Assembly (NCBI RefSeq): GCF_001263355.1
Contig: NZ_LGYO01000007.1
Coordinates: 164,120-228,119, forward strand
Reading direction: 5' to 3'
DNA length: 64,000 bases
DNA from: Acetobacterium bakii
GTDB taxonomy: Bacteria > Bacillota > Clostridia > Eubacteriales > Eubacteriaceae
Made by a program: the position numbers and the translations under genes. The notes beneath the pieces are model-generated. The model saw only the letters and a list, made by a program, of their open reading frames with translations, made no database searches and was not told the origin of the DNA. Shown in pieces: positions 33,609 to 42,948 of the stretch (position 1 is the stretch's first letter; every line of letters begins with the position of its first letter).

Positions 33609-36149
33609 CTACTCGGCCTCCCGCAGCCTTTCGACGATGCTTTGCTTATCCGTCACGGTAAACAACACCAGCGGAATAATCACACCCAATACAATAAGCA
33701 GCGGCAATACCAACACCAAGGGCCAGATAATAAAGTGATAGCTGAAAAACCATAACTGTCCGCAAAACCATTGGACAATTAAGAGTGAAAAAATCACGCC
33801 AAAGAGCAGCGAAAACACCGCGGTACCCAGAGCATAATAAAGACCTTCACAACCCAGCATCCTGCGGAGTTGTGGCCTTGTCATCCCGATGCTTTCCAGC
33901 ATCGCAAATTCCTGACGCCGGGTGATGATGCTCGTCAGCATGGCATTGATGAAATTGAGAATGCCGATTAACCCAATGATAACACTGAGCGCTCCGCCGA
34001 TCATGATCACCGTACTGCGCATGCCTTCAAATTCAGTGGCCGAAACCAGTTTTGAGGTATAATTCATTACCGGCTCCACATTTTCAGTGTAATTTCCCAA
34101 ATAGTTGCCCATCGCGGCTTCATAACGGTCCTCGACATTAAAGGCATAGCTCATCATCGCAGGCTGGGCCACCAGTTGGGTGTACACATCGGCCGGCAGG
34201 TAAAAGGTGTAGCCCCAGGCAATCCGGTCGGAATTTGAATAGGTTTTGATTGCCACATGACCCAGCACCGTAAATTCCCGGGCAGTGTATGCCCGCTCGT
34301 CGAGGCTCTCGCCGGTTCCCTTCTCGTTGTGGAGCGTCATCGTTTGCCCGGTCTGATAATGAATGCTGTCCATTTCCGGATTTCCGTTATCATCCAGTTT
34401 CACCCCCTCTAAAATATAGTTTCCGGTCGCCAGTTTGTCGTAATCAAGCGCGCCGTCAATTAATTCCAGCCGTTCCAGAGGCAAGCCATCAAGACCATAC
34501 ACCGCGGCAATAAAATCCCCGTATTCGTTACTGTTTATCCCGGGACTGGGATTGTTTTCATCGGTGACGGTAAACGGCTCTTCTCGGCCGCCGTATAAAC
34601 CGCCGCCTTTTTCAAAACCGGGTTGGCTTTCCACTGCACTGACAAAGCTTGCCGTGGTTTCATTCGCCTTCCCGAAAAAGTCGTTTTGGAAGTAATCTGC
34701 GTGGGCAATTAAAAAATCCGTATCCACAAATTTGGACAGATATTTATCCATATCGATGCTTTGGGAAAGGGTAAACACTGTATTTAAGAGCACCAGACTG
34801 AGGGATAAACTGACGATTACCAGCACGGTGCGCTTTTTATTTCGTCCCAAATTAGCCAGCGCCATTTTTATTGGTTTCCCGCCAGCTTTCGATTTTCGGA
34901 TTTTATTTCCGGATTTTACGTTCCCATCCGTATAGCGGACCGCTTCCACCGGAGAAACATCCGCCGCCATTTTCCCGGGTTTACGGGTGCTGATTAGCAC
35001 CGTCGCGACCACGAACACCGTTGATCCAATGAAAATCCAGGGATTTGGCGCCACCGACACCGAACTTTCGGAATAACTGGACTGTTTGATAACTAAGGGT
35101 ACCAGGGCTTTCCCGATGAAAAATCCGGCCAGTAATCCAATTGGTATGCCAAGCACCGAAAGGAAGATTGCCTGCCTGCGAATCAGACCCCGGATTTGCC
35201 GGCCGGTGGTCCCAATGGTTTTCAGCAAACCGTAAAAACGCATGTCCCGGATAACCGATATTTGAAAAATATTATAGATAATCAGATAGCCGGTGAAAAC
35301 AATCAGGGCCAAGGCTGACACCAGCGCAATCATCGTTCCCGCATCGATGCCAAAATTCGTGGAAAGATAGGCCCAGTTAACGTTATGGTCCAGATAATTG
35401 GGGGCCGTCTCATCAAGCGAATAGCCGCTGTCAACAAGAACGGTATTTAGTTTGCTTTCCAAATCGAGACTGTTTTTGAACATAATAACGGGGTTGATCG
35501 CTCCGGTCAGAGAGTGATCCTCGCTGTAGTTGTTTTGCAATTCTGCCATATGCGCATCGACATAGGCCCGGGATGTGAGAATCTGTCCCACATTGAAGGT
35601 TGGATCGCTTTCCCACCAGCCAGCCAGCACAAAATCCCGTTGGACGTTCGCACCCCGAATGTTCAGGGTTAGGGTGATGGGCGCCCCGACTTCCTGGGGC
35701 ACACCAAGCAGGGACAGGGTTTTTGTATCGGTAATGATCTCATTTTCTGCCGCCGGTTTATGTCCGCTTGTGGGCTCGCAGAAACCTAAACGCAATCCGA
35801 CATCATCCAGATACCATAGCTCCGCATGACGTTTAAGGAATTCCGGATTCTCCAAACCATCACAGAGCATCCGGTTGTAGGAAATCTCTTTAATCAGCGG
35901 ATGATCTTTCACCTTATTAAAATCGTCGTCGCTGATGTACTTCAATACCGCATGCCCGTCGCCGCCGGCCTGGCGCATGGTGGCTTCCTGAAGACTTTTC
36001 ACCGTGCCGATGCCCAGGGTAAAAAGCGTGGTGAACAGAATGGCCGTCAGAGCGATGGCACAAACTGCAATGATGTTTCGTGAGCGATTGGCTTTCAGAC
36101 TCCGCCAGGAGAGCTTGGCAATAACCTTTTTGCTGTTTACCTTAATCAT
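33609..36149 (-). CDS. ABC transporter permease, FtsX domain (BceB/YtrF-like)
   Basis: 846 residues. Membrane subunit of a peptide-sensing or exporting ABC transporter. An N-terminal membrane segment (about 27-50), a first extracytoplasmic domain, three segments (about 270-400), another helix near 435-460, a second large extracytoplasmic domain and three C-terminal segments give the two-FtsX-repeat layout. The ATG overlaps the stop of the ATPase gene by four bases. The transporter is next to a two-component system on the same strand, as in antimicrobial-peptide detoxification modules, though the size and layout also fit the broader FtsX exporters. Confidence 0.85.
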   Translation of the reverse strand: MIKVNSKKVIAKLSWRSLKANRSRNIIAVCAIALTAILFTTLFTLGIGTVKSLQEATMRQAGGDGHAVLKYISDDDFNKVKDHPLIKEISYNRMLCDGLENPEFLKRHAELWYLDDVGLRLGFCEPTSGHKPAAENEIITDTKTLSLLGVPQEVGAPITLTLNIRGANVQRDFVLAGWWESDPTFNVGQILTSRAYVDAHMAELQNNYSEDHSLTGAINPVIMFKNSLDLESKLNTVLVDSGYSLDETAPNYLDHNVNWAYLSTNFGIDAGTMIALVSALALIVFTGYLIIYNIFQISVIRDMRFYGLLKTIGTTGRQIRGLIRRQAIFLSVLGIPIGLLAGFFIGKALVPLVIKQSSYSESSVSVAPNPWIFIGSTVFVVATVLISTRKPGKMAADVSPVEAVRYTDGNVKSGNKIRKSKAGGKPIKMALANLGRNKKRTVLVIVSLSLSLVLLNTVFTLSQSIDMDKYLSKFVDTDFLIAHADYFQNDFFGKANETTASFVSAVESQPGFEKGGGLYGGREEPFTVTDENNPSPGINSNEYGDFIAAVYGLDGLPLERLELIDGALDYDKLATGNYILEGVKLDDNGNPEMDSIHYQTGQTMTLHNEKGTGESLDERAYTAREFTVLGHVAIKTYSNSDRIAWGYTFYLPADVYTQLVAQPAMMSYAFNVEDRYEAAMGNYLGNYTENVEPVMNYTSKLVSATEFEGMRSTVIMIGGALSVIIGLIGILNFINAMLTSIITRRQEFAMLESIGMTRPQLRRMLGCEGLYYALGTAVFSLLFGVIFSLLIVQWFCGQLWFFSYHFIIWPLVLVLPLLIVLGVIIPLVLFTVTDKQSIVERLREAE

Positions 36150-36823
36150 TTTCGCGCTCCAACCGTTATTTTTCCGTCTTCAATCCGGATGATGCGATCT
36201 GCCAACTGGGCAATTTCCTCATTATGGGTAATCATTACTATAGTCTGCTTAAACTGCTGACTGGTTACTTTTAAAAGCCCCATCACATCCAGACTAGTTT
36301 TACTGTCGAGATTGCCGGTTGGTTCATCGGCCAGAATAATGGCTGGTTTTGCGGATAATGCTCGGGCAATGGCCACCCGCTGCTGCTGTCCTCCGGACAG
36401 GTTATTCGGCAGGTTTTCCAGTTTGCTGTGAAGTCCCAAGGTGTTGATGATCTGATCCACATAGGCGGTATCCGGTTCATTTCCATCCAGCTGAATGGGC
36501 AAGACAATGTTTTCATAAACATTCAGAACCGGCACCAGATTGTAGTTCTGAAAAACAAAACCGATTTTTCGTCTCCGGAAAATGGTCAGCTCCTCATCTT
36601 TAAGTGAAAAAATTGGTTTGCCATCGACGATAACGGTACCGCTAGAGGGCCTGTCCAGCCCGCCCAACATATGGAGAAAGGTGGATTTCCCGCTGCCGGA
36701 GGTTCCGACAATAGCCACGAACTCACCATTCTCTATGGTGAGGTTTATCCCATCCAGAGCTTTCACCGTGGTATCACCGGTTCCATAATATTTCTTTAAA
36801 TCGTTTGTTTCCAAAATTGTCAT
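36146..36823 (-). CDS. ABC transporter ATP-binding protein (BceA-like)
   Basis: 225 residues. Walker [11 protein letters not shown]-loop in [19 protein letters not shown], signature [15 protein letters not shown], Walker [13 protein letters not shown] and the switch His in [10 protein letters not shown] are all intact. It is the ATPase partner of the FtsX-type permease that overlaps its stop codon. GGAGGG lies before the ATG. Confidence 0.9.
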   Translation of the reverse strand: MTILETNDLKKYYGTGDTTVKALDGINLTIENGEFVAIVGTSGSGKSTFLHMLGGLDRPSSGTVIVDGKPIFSLKDEELTIFRRRKIGFVFQNYNLVPVLNVYENIVLPIQLDGNEPDTAYVDQIINTLGLHSKLENLPNNLSGGQQQRVAIARALSAKPAIILADEPTGNLDSKTSLDVMGLLKVTSQQFKQTIVMITHNEEIAQLADRIIRIEDGKITVGARK

Positions 36824-36913
36824 TGCTTTCCCTCCAAATGATAAGAATATGGGTATCCGAAATTCAGCCTGTTGCCAAACAAAGGGATGTCAACTTACTG
36901 AGTTTCTTGCGTC

Positions 36914-36955
36914 AATAAAAAAAGACTGTACAGAATTTCTTCATTTGTACAGTCT
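36914..36955 (-). terminator. Terminator of the two-component system genes
   Basis: AGACTGTACA (36923-36932) pairs with TGTACAGTCT (36946-36955). On the minus strand the stem is followed by a run of seven T. It separates the regulator/kinase operon from the ABC operon. Confidence 0.85.
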
Positions 36956-37007
36956 ACCATAACAATCTATCGACGTTCTTTCCAGAATCTAACAGTTTTG
37001 ACAGATT

Positions 37008-37925
37008 CTATTTCGCCATGGGCAAAAAAACCGAAAACGTCGCACCGTTACCCCGGGATGAAGCAACCTTGATATAGCCCTGCTGCCGCCCGATAATCTC
37101 CCGGGCCAGGAAAAGCCCGATGCCCGCCCCTTCCTGGGCCATTACTGCCTGGGAGCGGTAAAAGCGGGTGAATATCTGGCTCTGTTCCGCTTCATCAATG
37201 CCGATCCCCTCATCGATGACATCAATGCGATAAAACAGTTCATAGGGCCTGGTTTTGATGATAATGGCGGTGCCATTCGGTGAATATTTAACCGCATTGT
37301 CGACCAGATTATAAAGGGCTTCGATTGTCCACTTCATATCAAAATGAGCATGATCGGATGTCTCGTTGATGATGACGGCGATGTTTTTCTGGTCCGCCCG
37401 GGGTTTGACTTCCGCAGCCACTGAATCCAGCAGCGTCTGCACCGCTGCATTCTGAGGAGAAACAGTGATGATCCCGGTTTCAAGCCGTGATGTTTTCACC
37501 AGGGCTCCGATCAAAAAGCTCAGCTTTTCTGCCTGTTGGGACAAAGCGTTGACGCAAATCTTGCCCTCCGCGGTTAGCTCATATTCGGAAAGAAGCTGAG
37601 AATACAGCAAAATATTGGCAATCGGAGTTTTGGTCTGATGCGAAATATCGGAAATAAGGGTCTTAATTTCTTCCTTTTCGGAGGTCAGATTTTTTGAGGA
37701 TACCGAACATCCGGACAGATACCGGCTCATTTTTGCTTCAAGCGCCGATAGCGTCGATTCATCGTAGATTTTCTCAGAAAAGCTGCCATCAATTGCGCTA
37801 TCAAGCATTTTATTCAGACTGTCCATAAGTCGTTTGCTTTGATTCCGGGCCCCAACAACACTGCTGACCGCCACAAGCAGTGCCAGTAGTGCGCCGGTCA
37901 TACAAATCATATCAAATGCATTCAT
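37008..37925 (-). CDS. Sensor histidine kinase
   Basis: 305 residues. Only one membrane segment is clear (about 8-27), with essentially no extracytoplasmic domain, so the kinase may sense through its transporter rather than bind ligand itself. The phospho-acceptor is His96 in SDISHQTKTPIAN. ATP-binding motifs are NLVDNAVKYS (N box), DEGIGI (G1), FTRFYRSQ (F box) and GAGIGLFLAREI (G2). It overlaps the response regulator gene by 14 bp. It ends with the terminator at 36914-36955. Confidence 0.9.
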   Translation of the reverse strand: MNAFDMICMTGALLALLVAVSSVVGARNQSKRLMDSLNKMLDSAIDGSFSEKIYDESTLSALEAKMSRYLSGCSVSSKNLTSEKEEIKTLISDISHQTKTPIANILLYSQLLSEYELTAEGKICVNALSQQAEKLSFLIGALVKTSRLETGIITVSPQNAAVQTLLDSVAAEVKPRADQKNIAVIINETSDHAHFDMKWTIEALYNLVDNAVKYSPNGTAIIIKTRPYELFYRIDVIDEGIGIDEAEQSQIFTRFYRSQAVMAQEGAGIGLFLAREIIGRQQGYIKVASSRGNGATFSVFLPMAK

Positions 37926-38604
37926 ATGACCTCATCACCCAGGTGTAGCCAATCCCATAGACGGTCTTTATATACCGGGGTGCCGAAGGTCTCTCCTCCA
38001 GTTTATCCCGGAGCCGTTTAACCGTTACCGATAAGGCGTTTTCGTCCACATATTCAGCACCGTCGGTCCAAATCCGATCCACCAAATCAGCCCGGGAAAC
38101 AATATTGCCTTTGTTTTCGATCAATACTTTGAGCAGCTTTTGCTCTGTTTTGCTGAGTTCAATGGGGATCCCATTTTTTGCAAAGGCCATCCGGTCAAAG
38201 GCAAATTCAAACCCGTCAATCTGAATGATGGGTGGTGTTCCCGTCTTTTTTTTGCGCAATTGGGTGCTGACCCTGGCTCTGAGCACCATTAAGCTGAAGG
38301 GTTTCGTGATGTAGTCATCCGCCCCCAACTCCAAACCGGTGACAATATCCGTTTCCATATCATTTGCCGTTAATACGATCACGGGCACAAGGGAATCTTT
38401 ACGCAGCTCGGCCAATAACGCAAGGCCGTTGCCATCCGGTAAATTTATATCCAAAATCACCAAATCAAATGCCTGGTTCTCCATTTGTCCTTTTGCCCCG
38501 GCAATCGTGTCTGCCTGAAAGAAACTATATTTATCATCTTTGAGGGCCAACACAATCCCATTACTCAACGCCATATTATCTTCAACAATTAAAATCTTAT
38601 CCAT
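37912..38604 (-). CDS. OmpR/PhoB-family response regulator
   Basis: 230 residues. Receiver domain with Asp52 in VILDINLPDG, conserved Thr in IVLTAND and Lys in YITKPF, followed by a winged-helix DNA-binding domain ending in RYIKTVYGIGYTW. It pairs with the overlapping kinase gene and probably controls the adjacent ABC transporter operon. Upstream, an extended -10 (TGGTATAAT) ends at 38626 on the minus strand. Confidence 0.92.
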   Translation of the reverse strand: MDKILIVEDNMALSNGIVLALKDDKYSFFQADTIAGAKGQMENQAFDLVILDINLPDGNGLALLAELRKDSLVPVIVLTANDMETDIVTGLELGADDYITKPFSLMVLRARVSTQLRKKKTGTPPIIQIDGFEFAFDRMAFAKNGIPIELSKTEQKLLKVLIENKGNIVSRADLVDRIWTDGAEYVDENALSVTVKRLRDKLEERPSAPRYIKTVYGIGYTWVMRSYECI

Positions 38605-38697
38605 CGTCCACCTCTATTGCTAAAGATTATACCACTGACCAAACTAAATTTCTATTTCCAATTCATTTAAAAAAACGGCGGTTCTTTAGCAACATTT

Positions 38698-40692
38698 TTA
38701 AAGCTCTCTGGCTATTTCATAGGCATCCCAAATGGCATACATGATGTTATTGACATGTCGGGAATCCCCCACATTGTAAACCGGAACCTTACTGTCAAGT
38801 TTAATCTGATTATACAGGCTGTCCTCAGCTTTATAGCCAATGGCGATAATAACGGTATCCGCTAACATTTTCACCTCACCATCCGGGGTTTTTAGGATGA
38901 TACTTTCTTTTTCAACGCTGAGAGCCTTGGTGCTTTTATAAACTTTAACCTGATGGTAGGCCAGTTCATCTTTCAACATATCATAATTCATAAAGGGCAT
39001 GCCATGGGGGCCCCCGGCGATGTCCGGCGACATCTCAACAATGGTCACATTTTTTCCCTGTTGGGCCAGCCACAGTCCGGTTTCACAGCCGACCAATCCG
39101 CCGCCGATGATCAGAACTGTATCACCGATGGGTTTCGTCCCCAGTAAGGCTTCACTGGCGGTGATCACTCCCCGGGCATGGCCGAATTTGCCAAGAATTG
39201 GCTGGGAACCGGTTGCCACCACCACAATGTCATCCCCCTGAATGGCAATCTTTCTTTTATCCATAGTTGTATCTTTTTTGACCATGACCAACAGCAGTTC
39301 AAGCTGTCTTTCATACCATGCCAAAAGCTTTTTATCATTGCTTTTAAAATCCGGAATACTTCCGGGGATTAAGTTACCGCCTAGTTTATGGGACTTTTCA
39401 CAGAGCGTCACCATATGTCCGCGGAGGGCGCAAACCCGGGCCACTTCCATTCCGGCCAAGCCTCCGCCGATAACCAGAACCGTTTTCTTTTTACTGGCCG
39501 GCTCGATGCCATATATTTTTTCCCGTCCCACTTCGGGATTCACCGCACAGCACAGCGGCCCATGAGATATTCTACCAAGGCAGCCTTCATGACAGGACAA
39601 ACAGGGGCGAATCTCATCCAGTCGTCCCTGTCTGACTTTTTCCGGATAATAGGGATCCGTGAGCAGGGGGCGGCCATAGCTGACAATATCACAGGAGTCC
39701 CCAATGGCTTCGCAGGCCATGTCCGGGTCATCCATTCGGCCCGCCAGAATGATCGGCACATTGACATGTTTTTTTAGAATTCGGCCAAACTCCCGATACA
39801 TGCCGCCGTCTTTAAAATACATGGGCGGATGGTTCCAATACCAGGAATCATAGGTGCCAGCGTCCACGTTCAGGGCATCGTATCCGGCGGCCACCAATAG
39901 CTTCGCCGCTGCGATGCCTTCATCAACATCTTTTCCGACCTCGTCAAAGGTTTCTCCCGGCAAAGCACCCTGCCGCAGGCCTTTCATAAAGCTTTTAAGA
40001 CTGTAACGCAGGGTAACCGGATAATCCGCGCCGCAGACACCTTTAATAGCCTTTACAATCTCGGTTGAAAATCTCAAGCGGTTTTCTAAACTACCACCAA
40101 AGGCGTCTGTCCGTTTATTGAAAAATGAAATGGCAAACTGATCCAGAAGATAGCCTTCATGAACCGCATGAATTTCCACCCCGTCAAATCCGGAAGCTTT
40201 GGCAACAGAAGCCGACATTGCAAATTTTTTAATGACATTTTGGATTTCGTCAACCGTCATTTCACGGTGAATAATTGATGGATCCCATCTATTTTCCTGG
40301 TCGGATGGGGCGATATACTTTTTAACAAATCCCGGCATCGCACTTCTTCCCAAACCTGCCGTTAATTGCATAATGACCTTTGCGCCGTAGGCATGAATCC
40401 GCTCGTTCATCTGGGTTCCCGCATAAATGAAGGCAAGGGGATTAATGGTTGGACAGGGAATAACGGGTTTGGCCATGTCTTCAGCATCCAAATCAACACT
40501 GCAAATTCCCGTAATAATCAGACCGGTTCCACCTTTCGCTCTTTCCACATAGTAATTCTGGCCCTTCTGGTTAAATGCACCATTATCATCGGCAAAGCCG
40601 ATGGGTCCCATGGGAGCCATGGACATTTTATTTTTAATCTGAAGCGTGCCGATGTTTGTGGGCTGAAACAGTTTTGCATACTTGTTCTCCAT
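38698..40692 (-). CDS. NADH:flavin oxidoreductase / 2,4-dienoyl-CoA reductase-like enzyme (old yellow enzyme family)
   Basis: 664 residues. An N-terminal FMN-binding TIM barrel (about 1-350; FQPTNIGTLQIKNKMSMAPM, GFDGVEIHAVHEGYLLDQF, IILAGRM) is fused to an Fe-S cluster motif (CLSCHEGCLGRISHGPLCC) and a C-terminal FAD/NAD(P) domain (VLVIGGGLAGMEVARVCALR and VLIIGGGLVGCETGLWLAQ). This is the domain order of 2,4-dienoyl-CoA reductase, trimethylamine dehydrogenase and bile-acid BaiCD/BaiH enzymes. It probably reduces an activated C=C bond with NAD(P)H; the substrate is unknown. The ATG follows GGAAGGAGAAGATT. It stands alone, about 90 bases from the regulator gene. Confidence 0.88.
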   Translation of the reverse strand: MENKYAKLFQPTNIGTLQIKNKMSMAPMGPIGFADDNGAFNQKGQNYYVERAKGGTGLIITGICSVDLDAEDMAKPVIPCPTINPLAFIYAGTQMNERIHAYGAKVIMQLTAGLGRSAMPGFVKKYIAPSDQENRWDPSIIHREMTVDEIQNVIKKFAMSASVAKASGFDGVEIHAVHEGYLLDQFAISFFNKRTDAFGGSLENRLRFSTEIVKAIKGVCGADYPVTLRYSLKSFMKGLRQGALPGETFDEVGKDVDEGIAAAKLLVAAGYDALNVDAGTYDSWYWNHPPMYFKDGGMYREFGRILKKHVNVPIILAGRMDDPDMACEAIGDSCDIVSYGRPLLTDPYYPEKVRQGRLDEIRPCLSCHEGCLGRISHGPLCCAVNPEVGREKIYGIEPASKKKTVLVIGGGLAGMEVARVCALRGHMVTLCEKSHKLGGNLIPGSIPDFKSNDKKLLAWYERQLELLLVMVKKDTTMDKRKIAIQGDDIVVVATGSQPILGKFGHARGVITASEALLGTKPIGDTVLIIGGGLVGCETGLWLAQQGKNVTIVEMSPDIAGGPHGMPFMNYDMLKDELAYHQVKVYKSTKALSVEKESIILKTPDGEVKMLADTVIIAIGYKAEDSLYNQIKLDSKVPVYNVGDSRHVNNIMYAIWDAYEIAREL

Positions 40693-40739
40693 TAATCTTC
40701 TCCTTCCGCATTTCAGGTATTTATCTTAATCGCTGAATA

Positions 40740-41195
40740 TTATAATTGCGCCAGTACTTCCTCCACATCCGGAAGGGCATGGATATCATATTTTTTCACC
40801 CAAATGACAATGCCATCCGCACCGATGAGCACATTTGCCCGATCTGATGACCCGCGTTCTTCACTGAATAAGCCATAATTTTTGGTAACTTCGCCTAAGG
40901 GATGAAAATCAGCGAGTATTCTAACACCATCCAAACACAATACCCTGGCCCATACCGATTTGCTGGGCTGCGAGTCAATACTAAAACCCAATACCACCGT
41001 ATTCTTTTCTTCAAAGCTTTTAAAATTTCTTTCCAATGATCGCATCTGATCCATACATACCGCCGTCCATGCCAATGGATGCCATGATAAAAGAACTTTT
41101 TTTCCGCTAAAACTGCTGAGTGATATTTCTGCTCCACTTTGATCTTTTAATTTGAAATCCGGAGCCATTTCGCCTACTTTAATGAGGTCTTTCAT
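40740..41195 (-). CDS. Peroxiredoxin (AhpC/TSA, BCP/AhpE type)
   Basis: About 151 residues. Thiol peroxidase. The peroxidatic Cys47 lies in HPLAWTAVCMDQM, which keeps the P-x3-T-x2-C motif; ASDRANVLIGADG-like sequence near the C-terminus follows the family. No obvious resolving Cys is placed as in the 2-Cys class (one Cys lies in WARVLCLDGV). The ATG at 41195 has GGAGG seven bases upstream; a start 60 bases earlier is much less likely. It follows a separate promoter region 47 bases before the old-yellow-enzyme gene. Confidence 0.88.
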   Translation of the reverse strand: MKDLIKVGEMAPDFKLKDQSGAEISLSSFSGKKVLLSWHPLAWTAVCMDQMRSLERNFKSFEEKNTVVLGFSIDSQPSKSVWARVLCLDGVRILADFHPLGEVTKNYGLFSEERGSSDRANVLIGADGIVIWVKKYDIHALPDVEEVLAQL

Positions 41196-41547
41196 TGTGA
41201 TTCCTCCTTCTTTTTTATCGCTTGGGGCATTGCAATACTGTGATGCGCTTTGCAATCTCCTGTTTATATAATCTATAATACCCCTTGATATCTAAGCTTA
41301 ATCTTAAATTATTGCCTGCCAGCTGAAAAAAACTCAAATCAATCTGCAAACTAATTAATTGCATTATAATCATAGCGGTATTCTCCCGGCGATTATTAAA
41401 TCATTTTTACAAAAATATGAAAGCACTTACCAAACTCAGTCGCTCCTGGTTTCTGGCGCCTTTATCAATTTGAGTGGTCGCTATTGATCCCGCCTTAAAT
41501 GCTTTTGAAAACGGACTTTTCGCATAACCCTAATATAGTCATCCTCT

Positions 41548-41829
41548 GGATTATTCATCTCTCATTATCCGATAATGCTGGCTTTCCTGGCTATCTGTGA
41601 AATATTAATCGGGAAAGCCATTTTGAATGTGCTGTTATTTCGCAACGTTATCGAGCAAAGCCTTACTAAACTTTAGGGCGCATTGATATTGGGTGTCTTA
41701 TTTATATTAATGCCGTTCTGGCTTAATGTCTTTGCTGCGTTGAAAACCCTTATATTGTCAGCATTACTTCATTGTCAATTCTTTAAAGCAGTTGTCAAGC
41801 TGATGATAATTTCCTACTTCGGTAGTTGA
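41548..41829 (+). pseudogene. Possible remnant of a membrane protein gene
   Basis: In one frame the plus strand reads about 94 codons of mainly hydrophobic, protein-like sequence (for example PIMLAFLAICEILIGKAILN and ILGVLFILMPFWLNVFAAL), broken by one TAG near 41680 and lacking a start with a ribosome binding site. It may be a decayed membrane protein. I do not recognise the family, and chance cannot be excluded. Confidence 0.3.
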
Positions 41830-41862
41830 TCAATCATTTAACATTCAATTGATTGATCAACT
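41771..41862 (+). repeat. TTGATCAA-family repeat, copy 1, with perfect inverted repeat
   Basis: The copy begins with ATTGTCAATTCTTTAAAGCA and ends with a perfect 13-bp inverted repeat: AGTTGATCAATCA (41824-41836) and TGATTGATCAACT (41850-41862). Each arm itself contains the palindrome TTGATCAA. Related copies lie at 41901, 42740, 44380, 45601, 46488 and 46581. Confidence 0.65.
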
Positions 41863-41900
41863 TTACGATGATGGCTTTAATCAAGAAACGTTTCACAACT

Positions 41901-41952
41901 CATTAAACTACCTTTCAATCAACTTGATCAAGTAAATGAGTAAGTTGATTGA
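41901..41952 (+). repeat. TTGATCAA-family repeat, copy 2
   Basis: CATTAAACTACCTTTC matches the copy at 46488. An 11-bp inverted repeat follows: TCAATCAACTT (41915-41925) and AAGTTGATTGA (41942-41952), enclosing the palindrome ACTTGATCAAGT. Confidence 0.65.
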
Positions 41953-41976
41953 AGCGTTTGAATTTTGTATAGTTTC

Positions 41977-42024
41977 GCAACAAAAGAATACCGCCATATT
42001 AATATGGCGGTATTCTTTTGTTGC
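41977..42024. terminator. Perfect 48-bp palindrome, probable terminator
   Basis: GCAACAAAAGAATACCGCCATATT is followed directly by its exact reverse complement, 24 + 24 bp with no loop spacer. It lies 59 bases past the stop of the helix-turn-helix gene on the minus strand, where it can act as terminator, with the T-rich part within the stem. Confidence 0.75.
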
Positions 42025-42082
42025 CTATTCAATTATTCTTAACGCTTCTTTTTATCCAAGCTTTTGGGGTTGATTGCTTTTC

Positions 42083-42544
42083 TCAATCCGTTGATCTTTT
42101 GGTAAGTCGACTCCATAAGCTTCTTTTTTCGGGTTCTTGTACCTGTTGAATTTCCTCAATTTGTTTCGGCTGTTCCTGCTGACGACCGATAAGAATCTGG
42201 TTGTTTCGATTCAATTCATTGGATTCTTTCAGTCGTTCATTGAGCTCGGCGATCTGCTTGTCTTTTTCCGCAAGCTGTCCGGTTAACAGATTTAAGGTCT
42301 CCTTTAAAGTGATTGCCAAGTCATCCTCAATTGTTTGATCAACTGGTTGTCCTGATGATTGATCAACTGGTTGGTCGGCTGATTGCATCACAAAGAGATC
42401 CAAAGCTTTTATGCTAAGCGCTTTCTTTCCTTCAATTAATTTAAAATGTTCTTTCAAGTCCTTGTCAAGTCGTTGATAAACCGCTTGAGGGCTTACCCCG
42501 GCACGACCTGAAAACTCTTTTATACTTAAGTAAGTGTCTTCCAT
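42083..42544 (-). CDS. Helix-turn-helix coiled-coil protein with QPVDQ repeats
   Basis: 153 residues. Residues 1-52 look like a helix-turn-helix domain (YLSIKEFSGRAGVSPQAVYQ, then KLIEGKKALSIKALDLF), as in plasmid-linked DUF536/DUF3967-type proteins. A short repeat region follows with QPVDQ twice (about 59-72), then a coiled coil (about 85-125: QLAEKDKQIAELNERLKE) and a basic C-terminus (SLWSRLTKRSTD). The QPVDQ repeats are encoded by two exact 15-nt copies of TTGATCAACTGGTTG (plus strand 42335-42349 and 42359-42373), the same motif as the intergenic repeats around the gene. No ribosome binding site is strong at the ATG. Role unknown; DNA binding at these repeats is a hypothesis. Confidence 0.7.
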   Translation of the reverse strand: MEDTYLSIKEFSGRAGVSPQAVYQRLDKDLKEHFKLIEGKKALSIKALDLFVMQSADQPVDQSSGQPVDQTIEDDLAITLKETLNLLTGQLAEKDKQIAELNERLKESNELNRNNQILIGRQQEQPKQIEEIQQVQEPEKRSLWSRLTKRSTD

Positions 42545-42739
42545 TCTATGCCCTTCTGCTTATTCCCATTCACGGGATTTATTTTTTTTTAATTCGATAC
42601 TGGTATTATACACTTAATCTGCATGGACTGTCAGCAATAATTTGCAGATTTTCATAATTTCAATTGAATTAATCAAGACCTGCATAAGCATTCGCCCAAT
42701 AATTCGAACGATATTTCTCTGCCTTCACATGACAGCATT

Positions 42740-42784
42740 GCCTTTAAACGTGTTGTCAACTTCTTGTTAAAGCTTGATCAACTT
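42740..42784 (+). repeat. TTGATCAA-family repeat, copy 3 (degenerate)
   Basis: GCCTTTAAACGTGTTGTCAA is followed by TTAAAGCTTGATCAACTT. The order TTTAAA, TTGTCAA, TTGATCAA is the same as in the other copies. Confidence 0.5.
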
Positions 42785-42874
42785 CTTCGTTTCAAACAGC
42801 TTGATCCCTTATTTAAAAGCTTTTTCGGATTCAATCGCTTTAATTTTATTGTAAACCATTTGATTTATAATTGA

Positions 42875-42919
42875 AAACCCACTTGAAAACTTAACCGCGA
42901 AGGGCCTTCAAGTGGGTTT
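42875..42919 (-). terminator. Terminator of the cation diffusion facilitator gene
   Basis: AAACCCACTTGAA (42875-42887) pairs exactly with TTCAAGTGGGTTT (42907-42919), 30 bases after the stop codon at 42949 on the minus strand. Confidence 0.8.
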
Positions 42920-42948
42920 AGTATAACCATCTTTGTTTCTTTTTGATA

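Larger units (their letters stand above)
42545..42948. other. Intergenic region with one repeat copy and a terminator
   Basis: 400 bp, AT-rich. It holds the copy-3 repeat (42740-42784) and the terminator at 42875-42919. No gene was seen. Confidence 0.5.
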
